A DNA stretch of 50,535 nt, taken from an uncultured Phycisphaerales bacterium (lineage in GTDB: Bacteria > Planctomycetota > Phycisphaerae > Phycisphaerales > UBA1924). Position 1 is the stretch's first letter, and every line of letters starts with the position of its first letter. The position numbers and the translations under genes were made by a program. Of the stretch, positions 8,491-17,447 are shown one piece after another. The stretch covers positions 1-50,535 of the forward strand of contig CAIYWI010000165.1 of NCBI GenBank assembly GCA_903929885.1, written 5' to 3'. The notes beneath the pieces were generated by a model. It was not told where the DNA came from. It searched no databases and was given only the letters and a program-made list of their open reading frames with translations.

Positions 8491-9615
8491 TCACGTCGAG
8501 CGGTCGTCGGGGTCGCGAGCCTGTTCCGCCTGCAGTTCGGCCTCGAGCCGGGCGTCGAAGTCGTCGACCGCATCGAGGATCGCCGCCTCGAGGGCTTGCT
8601 CGGCGTCGCTGAAGCGAAGTTCGAGTTCGGGCACGGCCACCTCGCACGGCCAGGCATCCGGCGGCGTGCGACCAAGCTTGGTCCAGTCCTTGGCCGTCAC
8701 CACCACGGCCTCGAACCCCTGCGCTCGCTTCAGGAGCTTCGCGACCGTCGACGGATCGAATGGATCGTGATCGGCGAGCGTCATCGCTTCGACGTCGCGA
8801 CCCGCGGCCGCGCGGACGTGCGAGAGGAAGACTTCGGGCGAGCCGATGGCGCAGCATGCCAGCACGCGCTTGCCTCGCAGCCACGACGCCGGCGCAGTCT
8901 GGCCCGACCGCAGGCGCAGCGTGCCCCACTCGTGCGAGGCGCACGCCACGGGGCCCGGCATGATCTCCGCGATTCGGTCGCGAAGCGCCCGGACCTGCGA
9001 CGCCGCGGGGTCGGGGGCGTGCGTCAGCAGGACGGCGTGGGCGCGGGCGAGCGCGGAGGGGAACTCGCGGAGCCACCCACGGGGGAGCACGTGGTCGGCC
9101 CAGGGGTCCTTGCGGGCGTCGATGAGCACCAGGTCGAAGCATCGCGCGATGCGACGGTGTTGAAACCCGTCATCGAGGACGATGGTGTCGACGGTCTCTC
9201 CCGCGGGCGTGGCGAAGAGGTCGAGCAGTCCTTCCGTGCGGTTCGGCTGCGCCACCACGGGCACGTCGGGGAAGGTCTCGGCGTGCAGCATCGCCTCGTC
9301 GCTCCTGCCCGCGGCCGCGCCGTAGCCACGCATGGCGATGCAGGGATGACGCCCCTCCTGCCCGAGCAGTCGGATGAGCCAGCCGACGGCGGGCGTCTTG
9401 CCGGTGCCCCCCACCGTGAGATTGCCCACGCTGATCACCGGACGGTCGAACTCGACGACACCCTCGCCGCGGTCGAACGCGGCATTCCGGCGTGCCATGA
9501 CGCCGCTGTAGACGACCGCGGCGAGGGGCGCGAGGAATCTCCACGGGAACGGAAGCGGTCCCGCCGGCGGCGGAGGAGGCACGGAGGACGGGTGTGAGCG
9601 GGGGCTCGCGGTCAT
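8491..9615 (-). CDS. lpxK: Tetraacyldisaccharide 4'-kinase LpxK
   Basis: LpxK phosphorylates the 4' position of the lipid A disaccharide precursor at the cytoplasmic face of the inner membrane, the sixth step of the Raetz pathway. The 374-residue protein shows a hydrophobic N-terminal helix (residues about 28-45), then ISVGNLTVGGTGKTP with the Walker A lysine and threonine. The IVLDDGFQHRR motif near residue 145 and a family-typical DHDPF near residue 285 follow. Its ATG overlaps the stop of the upstream membrane protein gene in an ATGA arrangement, implying translational coupling. With kdsB, it shows that the organism makes lipid A and KDO, hence an LPS-bearing outer membrane. Confidence 0.95.
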   Translation of the reverse strand: MTASPRSHPSSVPPPPPAGPLPFPWRFLAPLAAVVYSGVMARRNAAFDRGEGVVEFDRPVISVGNLTVGGTGKTPAVGWLIRLLGQEGRHPCIAMRGYGAAAGRSDEAMLHAETFPDVPVVAQPNRTEGLLDLFATPAGETVDTIVLDDGFQHRRIARCFDLVLIDARKDPWADHVLPRGWLREFPSALARAHAVLLTHAPDPAASQVRALRDRIAEIMPGPVACASHEWGTLRLRSGQTAPASWLRGKRVLACCAIGSPEVFLSHVRAAAGRDVEAMTLADHDPFDPSTVAKLLKRAQGFEAVVVTAKDWTKLGRTPPDAWPCEVAVPELELRFSDAEQALEAAILDAVDDFDARLEAELQAEQARDPDDRST

Positions 9616-10037
9616 GATGCCTGCGGGGCATCATTCGCCGGTCGGGTCGTGGCGGCGAGGGGCAGGGTCGTCAGATCGGCGGCATCGCCCAGGCCCAAGG
9701 CCCGTCGCTCGCGTGCCGCGAGACGAAGATTGTTCGCCACATCGAGCCACGCCAGACCCATCACCAGCGTGGTGGACCCGGCGAGCATCGTCCAGGCGAT
9801 GATGAAAGGCCGTCCGTCCGAAGGCGCCACGAAGCACAGGGCGTACGTCAGCACCGGCAGTGTCAGCAGCATGAGCGTGCCGTTCGCGAGCCTGATGCGA
9901 CGGCGACTGGGCGGCATCTCCGCGTGAAGGCATGCCAGCAGGTGCGCCGCGACGACGAGGAATGCCGTGGCCGCCATCGGCGCTACGAACCACAGAGGCG
10001 CGAGGGGTTGCACGGAAAGGGAGGCGAGGGTCGTCAC
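9612..10037 (-). CDS. Hypothetical inner-membrane protein upstream of lpxK
   Basis: This 141-residue protein has no family that I recognise. It has three clear hydrophobic segments: residues about 13-35, 52-70 and 78-97. A hydrophilic C-terminal tail rich in Arg, Ala and Leu follows. Its stop overlaps the lpxK start by four bases, and maf lies 51 bases upstream in the same direction, so it is in the lipid A operon. A supporting role in envelope assembly is only suggested by position. Confidence 0.6.
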   Translation of the reverse strand: MTTLASLSVQPLAPLWFVAPMAATAFLVVAAHLLACLHAEMPPSRRRIRLANGTLMLLTLPVLTYALCFVAPSDGRPFIIAWTMLAGSTTLVMGLAWLDVANNLRLAARERRALGLGDAADLTTLPLAATTRPANDAPQAS

Positions 10038-10063
10038 GGCGAGGATTCCATCCGTTGGTTGAA

Positions 10064-10080
10064 CCCGGTCTCCGACCGGG
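10064..10080. repeat. Short perfect hairpin between maf and the lpxK-operon membrane gene
   Basis: Seven perfect base pairs (10064-10070 with 10074-10080) enclose a three-base loop, just downstream of the maf stop. No T-run follows on either strand, so it may be an RNA-stabilising hairpin or a weak attenuator rather than an intrinsic terminator. Confidence 0.35.
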
Positions 10081-10088
10081 CAGGACGC

Positions 10089-10703
10089 TCACGCGCGTGG
10101 CGCGTCCCGAAGCAATGTGTTCAATCGACCGATCAGCCGGTTCATCGGTAGTCCCATGATCGTGGTGGGATCCCCTTCCCAGGCGAGCGGCCATCCCGCC
10201 CGCACGCGGTCCATGAGGTTGTACCCGCCCGCCTTTCCCTGCCACGCCCCGCTCGCCACGTACGCGGCAAGTTCCTCCTCCGGCACTCGTCCCATCGTCA
10301 CCACCGCCTCGTCCGCGAACAGGTGCCGCCGCGCCCCTTCGCGACGACGATCGATGATCGCCACGCCGGTCACCACCTCGTGGCGACGATCCATGAACGC
10401 CCGGATCATCCCCTCGGCCTCCGCCCCGTCCGAGGGCGTGCCGATGAGTCGTCCGTCGAGCACGCACGCGGTGTCCGACCCCAGCACCAGCGACGCGTCG
10501 GGATGCGACATGGCCTGGGACCATGCCTTGAGGTACGCCAGCGACGTCACCCAGTGTGACGGCGAACGGATGTCTCCCGGCGAGAGGGCCGAATCGTCGA
10601 AGACCGGAGCCGCCGCGACGTGCGGCACGCCCGCGGCGGTCAGGAGTTCGCGTCGCCTCGGCGAGCGACTCGCCAGCAGGATCGAAGGGCAACGCGGCGC
10701 CAC
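10089..10703 (-). CDS. maf: Maf family nucleotide pyrophosphatase
   Basis: Maf/YhdE proteins hydrolyse non-canonical or excess nucleoside triphosphates (dTTP, UTP, modified pyrimidines) to monophosphates and pyrophosphate, a house-cleaning role. The signature LLASRSPRRRELL begins at residue 9, the catalytic-site block LVLGSDTACV follows near residue 80, and KAGGYNLMDR plus a GDPTTIMGLP segment lie near the end. The last is the usual end block of the family (compare GSYxNVxGLP). No ATG precedes the homology. I chose the GTG at 10703, eight residues ahead of the signature; a GTG at 10754 is the main alternative. It is divergent from the amidohydrolase gene and probably leads the lpxK run. Confidence 0.88.
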   Translation of the reverse strand: MAPRCPSILLASRSPRRRELLTAAGVPHVAAAPVFDDSALSPGDIRSPSHWVTSLAYLKAWSQAMSHPDASLVLGSDTACVLDGRLIGTPSDGAEAEGMIRAFMDRRHEVVTGVAIIDRRREGARRHLFADEAVVTMGRVPEEELAAYVASGAWQGKAGGYNLMDRVRAGWPLAWEGDPTTIMGLPMNRLIGRLNTLLRDAPRA

Positions 10704-10820
10704 CGCCTCGTCGAGGCGCGGCAGGTGTCCCGGTTCGGAGGATGCAGTGGTCACGCGTGCGTCGGCGGCTGGGCATCCCAAGGGTACCGTCGTCGCCGGC
10801 GCGGGTTCATACGCTTGGTG

Positions 10821-11609
10821 ATGCAAGCACATCTGGTGCAGTACGACATCGCGTGGGAGGATCCGGACGCCAACTTCGCCAAGGTGGCTGATCTGCTCGA
10901 CCGTGCCCCCGTGGAGCGGGGCGACCTCGTGCTTCTCCCCGAGATGTTCGATACGGGATTCTCCTTCAACGTGAAGCGAACCAACGACGTCTCCGGGCGC
11001 ACGCTGGGCTTCATGCTGGAACTGGCCGACGACCTGGGCGTCGTGGTGCAAGGCGGCCGGACGGTGGCGCCGTGTCACCAATGCGCCGGGCGGAACATCA
11101 TGTCGGTCGTCGCCCCCGGAGAGCGGGTGCTCGCCGAGTATGCGAAGATCCACCCTTTTCAACGCGAGGCGGAGCGTTTTGAGTCGGGTCGGTCGGTCGA
11201 GGTCTTCGCGTGGGAGGCCGCGGGGCTTTCGGTGTGCCCCGCGATCTGCTACGACCTTCGATTTCCCGAGCTCTTCAGGATCGGCCTGCAGAAGGGGGCG
11301 CAGGCGTACACGGTGGGGGCCTGCTGGCCCGCCGTCCGGATCCATCACTGGCGGGCCTTGCTGATCGCGCGAGCCATCGAGAATCAGGCCTACGCCTTCG
11401 GCGTCAATCGGGTGGGCAAGGATCCGATGGCGTCGTACAGCGGAGGCACGATCGCGGTGGGACCCAGGGGCGAGGTGCTCGGCGAGTTGGGCGATGTCGA
11501 GGGCGTGCTGTCGGTCCCGGCATCGCGCGACGAGGTCGAGGCTTGGCGAAGCGCCTTCTTTGCGTGGAAGGATGCTCGACTCCTCCCGTCTTCAAACGCT
11601 CCGGCCTGA
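10821..11609 (+). CDS. Carbon-nitrogen hydrolase (nitrilase superfamily, omega-amidase-like)
   Basis: This 262-residue enzyme has the complete Glu-Lys-Cys catalytic set of the nitrilase superfamily: Glu in LLPEMFDTGF (near residue 41), Lys in YAKIHPF (near 110) and Cys in ICYDLRFPE (near 146). The ICYDLRFPE form and the short length resemble the YafV/Nit2 omega-amidase group, which hydrolyses alpha-ketoglutaramate or related amides in the cytoplasm. The ATG is well placed at the first residue of the family fold. The gene stands alone between divergent maf and a converging small gene, so context does not narrow the substrate. Confidence 0.88.
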   Translation: MQAHLVQYDIAWEDPDANFAKVADLLDRAPVERGDLVLLPEMFDTGFSFNVKRTNDVSGRTLGFMLELADDLGVVVQGGRTVAPCHQCAGRNIMSVVAPGERVLAEYAKIHPFQREAERFESGRSVEVFAWEAAGLSVCPAICYDLRFPELFRIGLQKGAQAYTVGACWPAVRIHHWRALLIARAIENQAYAFGVNRVGKDPMASYSGGTIAVGPRGEVLGELGDVEGVLSVPASRDEVEAWRSAFFAWKDARLLPSSNAPA

Positions 11610-11614
11610 CCCAA

Positions 11615-11640
11615 GAAAAACCCCCGCTCAAGGGCGGGGG
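11615..11640 (-). terminator. Intrinsic terminator for the small membrane protein gene
   Basis: Read on the - strand, a CCCCCGC / GCGGGGG stem with a six-base loop (11621-11640) runs straight into five T residues (11616-11620 as A on the + strand). This is a good rho-independent terminator for the gene at 11677-11874. On the + strand no T-run follows, so it is not a good terminator for the amidohydrolase. Confidence 0.8.
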
Positions 11641-11676
11641 CGTGGTGCTCGGCCAGTGTTGGGATGGGAGCCGGTT

Positions 11677-11874
11677 TCACTTGCTGCCCGGAGGCATGCG
11701 GCGATTGGCCGCGGCGGGAGGCCCGTCCTTGGTCTGCACGACCGGGGCCGCCTCGCCGGTGATCTCCTCGGCGCCGTCGCCGCCGGATCCTAACGCGAAC
11801 CAAGCAAAGAGGCCGCCGGCGACGACCAGAAGGACGATGGCCGCGATGAGTTTCTTCTTGTCGGCATCGGACAT
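11677..11874 (-). CDS. Small single-pass membrane protein, hypothetical
   Basis: This 65-residue protein starts MSDADKKKL and has one transmembrane helix at about residues 9-28. An acidic, then Pro/Lys-rich C-terminal tail of about 35 residues follows. By the positive-inside rule the short N-terminus is cytoplasmic. An AGGAG ribosome binding site nine bases upstream of the ATG favours this start over the ATG ten codons earlier. The gene lies just downstream of tRNA-Leu on the same strand and ends at its own terminator. Function unknown; similar short anchors are common and often lineage-specific. Confidence 0.65.
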   Translation of the reverse strand: MSDADKKKLIAAIVLLVVAGGLFAWFALGSGGDGAEEITGEAAPVVQTKDGPPAAANRRMPPGSK

Positions 11875-11924
11875 CGGTGGTGGCTCCTGCTGTCGCCCAG
11901 GCACTGGGAGCCGAGGGCGTCGAA

Positions 11925-12008
11925 TGCGGCTGAGAGGACTTGAACCTCCATGGGTGTGACCCCACTAGAACCTGAATCTAGCGCGTCTGCCAGTTCCGCC
12001 ACAGCCGC
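11925..12008 (-). tRNA. tRNA-Leu (anticodon CAG)
   Basis: This is a class II tRNA of 84 nt. The 7-bp acceptor stem pairs 11926-11932 with 12002-12008. The anticodon arm reads CTAGA-TTCAGGT-TCTAG with CAG at its centre. A long variable arm and a GGTTCAAGTCC T-arm follow. The 3' CCA is not encoded: discriminator A is followed by TTCG. It is oriented toward the small membrane protein gene. Confidence 0.95.
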
Positions 12009-12196
12009 AGGTACTGGTCGGAGATGGTAGCGGCCCAAAGGCCGCGAGGAAAGCGTGGGACATCGATGGGGCCGCAAACCTCGGCGGGCGTGGGCGTGGG
12101 ACGTATGATCGGAACCCATCGCGGCCACCAGGCCGTACAGGGGCTGACGGCCGCGTCGAGCGGCATGGCGACCCGGAACGTGTGCGAGGACGTGAC

Positions 12197-13717
12197 TTGG
12201 CGATCTTTCCCTGGAAGAAGTCGGACGGCAAGGATGGCTCGCCGGCATCGTCGGCCGAGCCGGCGGTGGAGTTCTCGCCCGAGAAGGCGGAGAAGTTCTT
12301 CCAGCACGCCCGGGCGATGTTCGAGGCGAGCAACTACGAATACTCAGCCCAGCTCTGGCTGGGCGGGTTGCGGCTTGACCCGAGCAATCTCCCCGCGCTC
12401 CAAGGTTTCTTCAACGCCATCGGTCGGTTCATGGAGGAGGGGGCGGGCAAGAAGACGGTGAGCAAGGAGATCGTCAAGGCCTTCTCCGGCAAGGCCGACG
12501 TCGATCGCTACCTGCTGTCGCTCCTCGAGTGGGGACAGAAGCCCACCGATGCCGCGATGGCCGTCAAGGCCTCCGAGCTCGCCTCCAAGCTCACGCTCAA
12601 GGACCCGACGCTGTGGATCACCGAGCGTGCGTTGGGCCTGGCGATGCGGGAGAAAAAGGTGAGCAAGGCCGCCCTGCTCAAGTGCAGCGAGGCCTTCGGC
12701 AAGGCCGGAGCCTTCGACAAGGCGCTGACCGCGGCGGAGCAGGCGCTGAAGCAGGATCCCACCGACGGAGATCTGGCGGCGAAGATCCGCGGCCTGGCTG
12801 CGCAGTCCACGATGGCCAAGGGCGGCTTCGACCGCACCGGGCAGGAAGGCGGCTTCCGCGCCAACATCCGCGACGCCACCAAGCAACGTCAACTCGAAGA
12901 GGCGGATCGCATCGTCAAGACCGAAGAGACGCAAGACCGTCTCATCGCCGACGCCGAGGCCGAGTTTGCCGCCCGTCCCGGCGACCTTCCGACGATCGAG
13001 AAGCTCGCCAAGCGGCTGCTCGAGCGAGGCAAGGCGGCCGACGAGGAGCGTGCGCACCAGATCTACACCAAGGCCTTCGCCGAGACGACGCAGTTCCGTT
13101 TCCGCGAACTCGCCGGCGAGATCCGCATCCGCCAATCGCGTCGCAAGCTCTCGGAACTCAAGCAGATGCTCGACAAGAGCCAAGACAGCGAGATGCTCCA
13201 GCGCATGCACGGCCAGGCCGAGCAGGAGCACCTCGAACTCGAACTCGGCGAGCACAAGCTTCGCGTCGACAACTATCCCAGCGATCTCTCCCGTCGCTTC
13301 GAGCTCGGCAAGCGGTACTTCAACGCCGGCAAGCACTCCGAGGCCATCGAGCAGTTCCAGGAGTCGCAGCACGACCCTCGCAATCGCGCCGCGTCGCAGG
13401 TGATGCTCGGTCAATCCTTCCAGGCCATCGGCTGGACGGAAGAGGCCATCGACACATTCCGACATGCCGCGGACATCAAGGACCTGATGCCCGACGTGCT
13501 GATGGAGATCCGCTATCACCTGATGGTCGCGCTGCAGACGCGGGCCGACGCCGACGGCGACGTCGCCGCGGCCGAGGAGGCCGATCGCCTGGCGTCTGGC
13601 ATCGCTCGCCAGCAGATGACCTACAAGGACATCAAGACGCGTCGCGAGGCGATCAAGGCCCTGCTGCAGCGTCTGCGGCCCCGTCAGTCCGGTGGCTCGG
13701 CGCCCGCCGAATCCTGA
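12197..13717 (+). CDS. Tetratricopeptide-repeat protein, hypothetical
   Basis: This protein of about 506 residues is rich in helix pairs of TPR type, for example AEKFFQHARAMFEASNYEYSA near the N-terminus, FDKALTAAEQALKQDPTDGD in the first half and KHSEAIEQFQESQHDP with WTEEAIDTFRHAADIK near the C-terminus. Between them is a charged, probably coiled-coil stretch. It has no signal peptide, so it is cytoplasmic and likely a protein-protein scaffold. No exact family is recognised. I placed the start at a TTG because GAGGA sits six bases before it (12186-12190); a GTG five codons upstream is possible. The kdsB ATG follows 13 bases after the stop, so the two are probably co-transcribed. Confidence 0.8.
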   Translation: MAIFPWKKSDGKDGSPASSAEPAVEFSPEKAEKFFQHARAMFEASNYEYSAQLWLGGLRLDPSNLPALQGFFNAIGRFMEEGAGKKTVSKEIVKAFSGKADVDRYLLSLLEWGQKPTDAAMAVKASELASKLTLKDPTLWITERALGLAMREKKVSKAALLKCSEAFGKAGAFDKALTAAEQALKQDPTDGDLAAKIRGLAAQSTMAKGGFDRTGQEGGFRANIRDATKQRQLEEADRIVKTEETQDRLIADAEAEFAARPGDLPTIEKLAKRLLERGKAADEERAHQIYTKAFAETTQFRFRELAGEIRIRQSRRKLSELKQMLDKSQDSEMLQRMHGQAEQEHLELELGEHKLRVDNYPSDLSRRFELGKRYFNAGKHSEAIEQFQESQHDPRNRAASQVMLGQSFQAIGWTEEAIDTFRHAADIKDLMPDVLMEIRYHLMVALQTRADADGDVAAAEEADRLASGIARQQMTYKDIKTRREAIKALLQRLRPRQSGGSAPAES

Positions 13718-13730
13718 TTGCGCCCGCCGC

Positions 13731-14492
13731 ATGTCCGACGCCATCGCCATCATCCCCGCCCGTCTGGGCTCGACACGGTTCCCCCGCAAGGTCTTGGCGT
13801 CGCGAACCGGCAAGCCGCTGATTCGCCACGTCTGGGAGCGGGCCCGCGGCGCGAGGTCCCTGGCACGCGTGGTGATCGCCACCGACGACGCCGAGGTGCT
13901 CGAGGCGGTGCGGGCTTTCGGCGGCGAGGCCGTGATGACCAGCCCGTCGCACCCCAACGGATCCAGCCGTCTCGCCGAAGCTGCGTCGATCCTGCGTCTG
14001 CCCGACGACGCGCTGGTGGTCAACGTGCAGGGCGACGAGCCCGAGATGGACCCCGCCGTGATCGACGCGGCGGTGGCGCTCGCCCGTTCGAGCGGCGCGG
14101 AGGTGGCGACGGTGGCCTCGCCGCTGGCCCCGCACGAGTCGTTCGACAACCCCAACATCGTGAAGGTGGTGCTGCGGGCCGACGGCATGGCCCTGTACTT
14201 CTCTCGCGCGATGATTCCCTTCCCGCGTCAGGGCGGCGCGGCGGGCACGCCCGAGGCGGCCCCGGTCCTCAAGCACGTGGGCCTGTATGTGTACCGCGCG
14301 GGCTTCCTCGCCCGCTACGTGACGCTCGCGCCGACCCCCCTCGAACGCACCGAGATGCTCGAGCAGCTCCGCGTGCTTGAGCACGGCCATCGCATCGCCG
14401 TCGTCGTGCACCCCTGCGACATGGTGGGCGTCGACACCCCCGAGCAGTACGAGGCCTTCGTCGCCCGCGAGGCGGCCCGATCGGCCCGCTGA
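13731..14492 (+). CDS. kdsB: 3-deoxy-manno-octulosonate cytidylyltransferase KdsB
   Basis: KdsB activates KDO with CTP to give CMP-KDO, the donor for the LPS inner core. The 253-residue protein has the nucleotidyltransferase signature IIPARLGSTRFPRKVL near the N-terminus. VNVQGDEPEMDP near residue 100, the VLKHVGLYVYR segment near residue 180 and an ERTEMLEQLRVLE block are all typical of KdsB. The chosen ATG gives the normal family length (E. coli 248). It supports an LPS-containing outer membrane together with lpxK. It converges with the membrane protein gene on the other strand, with no clear terminator in the 22-base gap. Confidence 0.96.
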   Translation: MSDAIAIIPARLGSTRFPRKVLASRTGKPLIRHVWERARGARSLARVVIATDDAEVLEAVRAFGGEAVMTSPSHPNGSSRLAEAASILRLPDDALVVNVQGDEPEMDPAVIDAAVALARSSGAEVATVASPLAPHESFDNPNIVKVVLRADGMALYFSRAMIPFPRQGGAAGTPEAAPVLKHVGLYVYRAGFLARYVTLAPTPLERTEMLEQLRVLEHGHRIAVVVHPCDMVGVDTPEQYEAFVAREAARSAR

Positions 14493-14514
14493 GGATCCGC
14501 TGAGGGCCCGGCGG

Positions 14515-16122
14515 TCAACGCCTCTCGCGAACCCAGATTTTGGCGCCGAAGGTCCGGTACGAGTTGTAGCTCCCCGGCGAGAGATCCTCGGCGAGCGCGA
14601 ACTCCTGCGGGAATCCCGGCACCAACTCCGTCAACGCCGCGGAAATGCGGGCCGATTCGATCACCACGTTCGGAGGCGTTCGTCGCAGATCGTCGATGGC
14701 CCGCCGCTTCAGGTCGCCCTCGGGCAGGCACGTGATGAAGCCCGCATCGGCCGCCAGTCCGCTCGCGGGTCGCAGGTCGGTCAGTGCAAACAGCGTGTAG
14801 TAGAGGCCGCCGGTGAGCACCACGTCGCCCGGCCGGGCGTGGCGGCGCACGGCGTCTGCCAGACGCAGGTAGAACGAGTCTGCCACCAGATCCGGCCTCG
14901 TCGCGTCCTCCAGCATCACCGGCTTCCAATACGACGATTCCCGCCACGACCAGTCGCTGAAGCGGATGTTGGCCGGCAGCAGGAGGCCCGAGGCGAGCAT
15001 CGTCGCCGCGATGGTCGCCATCGCAGTGATGCGAGCTCGCGACCGACGCAGCGACGCGGGGTCGAGGCGAGCGGCCGCGAGCACGGCGCAGCCCAGGAGC
15101 AACTGCGCGAAGTGATACGGAAAGCAGAGCTTGAGCGCCATCTCGGGCATGGGCGCCAGCACCAATGCCGCGCCCAGCCAAGGGGCCAAACGCCGGGTGG
15201 AGGCGATGCCGCCGCGAATCAGCGCTCGAGGTCGCAGCGGTCGGCGATGGGCCACCATCAACCCCCCGGTCATCGCCGCCAGCATCGGGGGCGTCGTCCA
15301 CGAGGCGCCGCGGAGGGCCTGCATGCCCGAATCGAGAAAGACCGCCGCCCACGGTCGACCCATCGCCTCGGCGAAGTTGGCCAACGCGGCGGCCGTCGTG
15401 CTCCACGTGATTGCAAGGTCGCCCAGGCGGTGCGGACCGCCTGCGACCAGACTCAACCCGGTGAGTCCGGTCAGGCACCCGCCCACGATGAACGTGGCGC
15501 ACCGGCGAGGGCCGTTGCGAGCAAGGCACGCCAGCGTCGCCACCAGGCCGAAGGGGGCGAACGACTCTCGCACCAGCACCGCCAACGCCGCCAAGACGCC
15601 CCCGATGATCAGGGGCATCGTCGACGCCCGGATGGCGCGAGCGGGAAGCACGCAGCACAGCGAGGCGGCAATCAGTCCGGTGGCCGCGAGAATCTGATTC
15701 TTGAAGCCGCCGTCGATGAAGACTGTCGAGTTGACCCCCGCCGCCCAGACGCATGCCAGCAGGCACGCCGTCACTCGTCCGCAGAAGCGGCTGAGCAACA
15801 GCGACACCGCTGCGGCGGTCAGGCATGCGAGCGAGCCGTCGATCACCCGAAGCGTCACGAGCCCGTCGACGCCATCACCCGTCATCGCGAACGAGAGCAC
15901 GCGTGGATAGATCGTGACCGGGCTGTGCACGAGCGGGTCGAACCCCGCACGGGAGAGCCGCGCAATCGAGGCGTACCACCCGTCGTCGGTGAAGGGAGGA
16001 CGGCCCAGCACCGCCCAGCGGGCCGCGGCGACCACCAGCGCCGGCAGGATCAGGCACGCCACGGTCGTCGCGGCGTGCCTCGCGGCTCGTCGCCGGCGCG
16101 TGCTGGGCGTTGGCATGGTCAT
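14515..16122 (-). CDS. Polytopic membrane protein, GT-C glycosyltransferase-like
   Basis: This 535-residue protein has about ten hydrophobic helices. A first periplasmic loop carries an acidic motif (PPFTDDGWYASIARLSRAG, residues about 42-60), like the loop that holds the catalytic Asp in GT-C enzymes of the PMT/ArnT type. A soluble C-terminal domain of about 130 residues follows the last helix. These features suggest transfer of a sugar from a polyprenyl-phosphate donor on the periplasmic side, but I cannot assign a family with certainty. It is convergent with kdsB and divergent from galK; its start lies about 90 bases from that of galK, so a promoter region may be shared. Confidence 0.6.
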   Translation of the reverse strand: MTMPTPSTRRRRAARHAATTVACLILPALVVAAARWAVLGRPPFTDDGWYASIARLSRAGFDPLVHSPVTIYPRVLSFAMTGDGVDGLVTLRVIDGSLACLTAAAVSLLLSRFCGRVTACLLACVWAAGVNSTVFIDGGFKNQILAATGLIAASLCCVLPARAIRASTMPLIIGGVLAALAVLVRESFAPFGLVATLACLARNGPRRCATFIVGGCLTGLTGLSLVAGGPHRLGDLAITWSTTAAALANFAEAMGRPWAAVFLDSGMQALRGASWTTPPMLAAMTGGLMVAHRRPLRPRALIRGGIASTRRLAPWLGAALVLAPMPEMALKLCFPYHFAQLLLGCAVLAAARLDPASLRRSRARITAMATIAATMLASGLLLPANIRFSDWSWRESSYWKPVMLEDATRPDLVADSFYLRLADAVRRHARPGDVVLTGGLYYTLFALTDLRPASGLAADAGFITCLPEGDLKRRAIDDLRRTPPNVVIESARISAALTELVPGFPQEFALAEDLSPGSYNSYRTFGAKIWVRERR

Positions 16123-16214
16123 CGAGGGCTCGCTCGGCCCCTCGAACGGGGCGACTGTCAGCGGTCAGGATAGCCGCACGCGACCGGGGCGATCGAGCAT
16201 GCAACGATCATGGC

Positions 16215-17429
16215 GTGGTCGATCCCTCGCTCCAACCCGATGCCGGCGACGCGCTGCTCGCCGAGGCCGACTCGCTCCACGAGGCGACGTTTCATGCCGT
16301 CGCCCGCCACGCCGGGCACGCGCCGGGCCGCGTGAACCTCATCGGCGAGCACGTCGACTATTGCGGGGGTCTGGTGCTGCCCATGGCCATCGATCGACGC
16401 ACCGTGGTGGTCGCGGCGGCGTGCGATCAACCCGTGGTGTGCGCCGTGAGCGATGCCGCGCTCGACGATGCGGTCACGATCGCGTGGGGCGATGTGGCCA
16501 CGCTCAAGGGCTGGGGGGCGTACGTCGCGGGCGTGGCCGAGATCATGCGCCGCGAGGGCATGCTCGCGGGCATCGAAGGCGTCACGATCGCGGTGGCAAG
16601 CGATGTGCCTCTGGGCGCGGGGCTCAGTTCCTCCGCCTCGCTCGAGGTCGCCACCGTCATGGCCCTGATTGCGTTGTCGGAGCAGCAGCGTTCGCCCGAG
16701 GAGGTCGCGAGGATCGCCCGCCGGGCCGAGCACGAGTTCGCCGGCGTTCCCTGCGGCATCATGGATCAGACCATCAGCGTGATGGGCGTCGCCGGCTGCG
16801 CCTTGCTCCTCGATTGCCTCGACGGCTCCACGCGTCCCGTGCCCTTGCCCACGGACGTGGCCGTGGTCGTAGCCGACACGGGCGTGTCGCACGCGCTGGC
16901 CACGGGCGAATATGCCCTGCGAAGGGCCTCGTGCGAGCGGGCCCTCGCCGCCGTGAACGCGGGGCGAACAGCGCCGCTGGCCGCCCTGCGCCAGGCGACG
17001 GCCGCGGATGTGGCGGGAGCGTCGATGGACGAGGTCGATCGTCGCCGCGCCCGGCATGTGGTGGAGGAGTGCGACCGCGTCGCGTGGTTCGCCGCCGCCA
17101 TGGAGGCGGGCGATCTCTCGACTTGCGGCATCCTCATGAACCGCTCGCACGAGAGTTTGCGTGTGCTGCACGAGGTGAGTTGCCCGGAACTCGACCGGCT
17201 GGCGGCCGCCGCGCGTTCGTGCGAGGGCGTCTTTGGCGCAAGGATGACCGGGGGCGGGTTCGGTGGGAGCATCGTGGCCCTGGTTGCCGAGGCACGCGCG
17301 GAGGCGGTGGTGGGGGAGTTGATCGGGGCCGGCGCGACACGCGCCTTCGTGACGCACGCAGCCGCGGGCGCGAGGAGCGAACGCATCCGTCCCGATCGCG
17401 CGCGGCGCAAGGACGAGTCGGCATCGTGA
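16215..17429 (+). CDS. galK: Galactokinase
   Basis: This is a GHMP-superfamily kinase of about 404 residues that phosphorylates galactose at C1, the entry to the Leloir pathway. The galactokinase signature APGRVNLIGEHVDYCGG is at about residues 36-52. The ATP-binding PLGAGLSSSASLE loop lies near 134, with CGIMDQ before residue 190 and MTGGGFGGS near the end. All are as in active family members. The start is set at a GTG because the ATG at 16210 is out of frame and the in-frame ATG at 16110 would overlap the divergent gene; no ribosome binding site is obvious. Other gal genes are not in the window. Confidence 0.92.
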   Translation: MVDPSLQPDAGDALLAEADSLHEATFHAVARHAGHAPGRVNLIGEHVDYCGGLVLPMAIDRRTVVVAAACDQPVVCAVSDAALDDAVTIAWGDVATLKGWGAYVAGVAEIMRREGMLAGIEGVTIAVASDVPLGAGLSSSASLEVATVMALIALSEQQRSPEEVARIARRAEHEFAGVPCGIMDQTISVMGVAGCALLLDCLDGSTRPVPLPTDVAVVVADTGVSHALATGEYALRRASCERALAAVNAGRTAPLAALRQATAADVAGASMDEVDRRRARHVVEECDRVAWFAAAMEAGDLSTCGILMNRSHESLRVLHEVSCPELDRLAAAARSCEGVFGARMTGGGFGGSIVALVAEARAEAVVGELIGAGATRAFVTHAAAGARSERIRPDRARRKDESAS

Positions 17430-17447
17430 GCCAAGGAGGACGGACGC

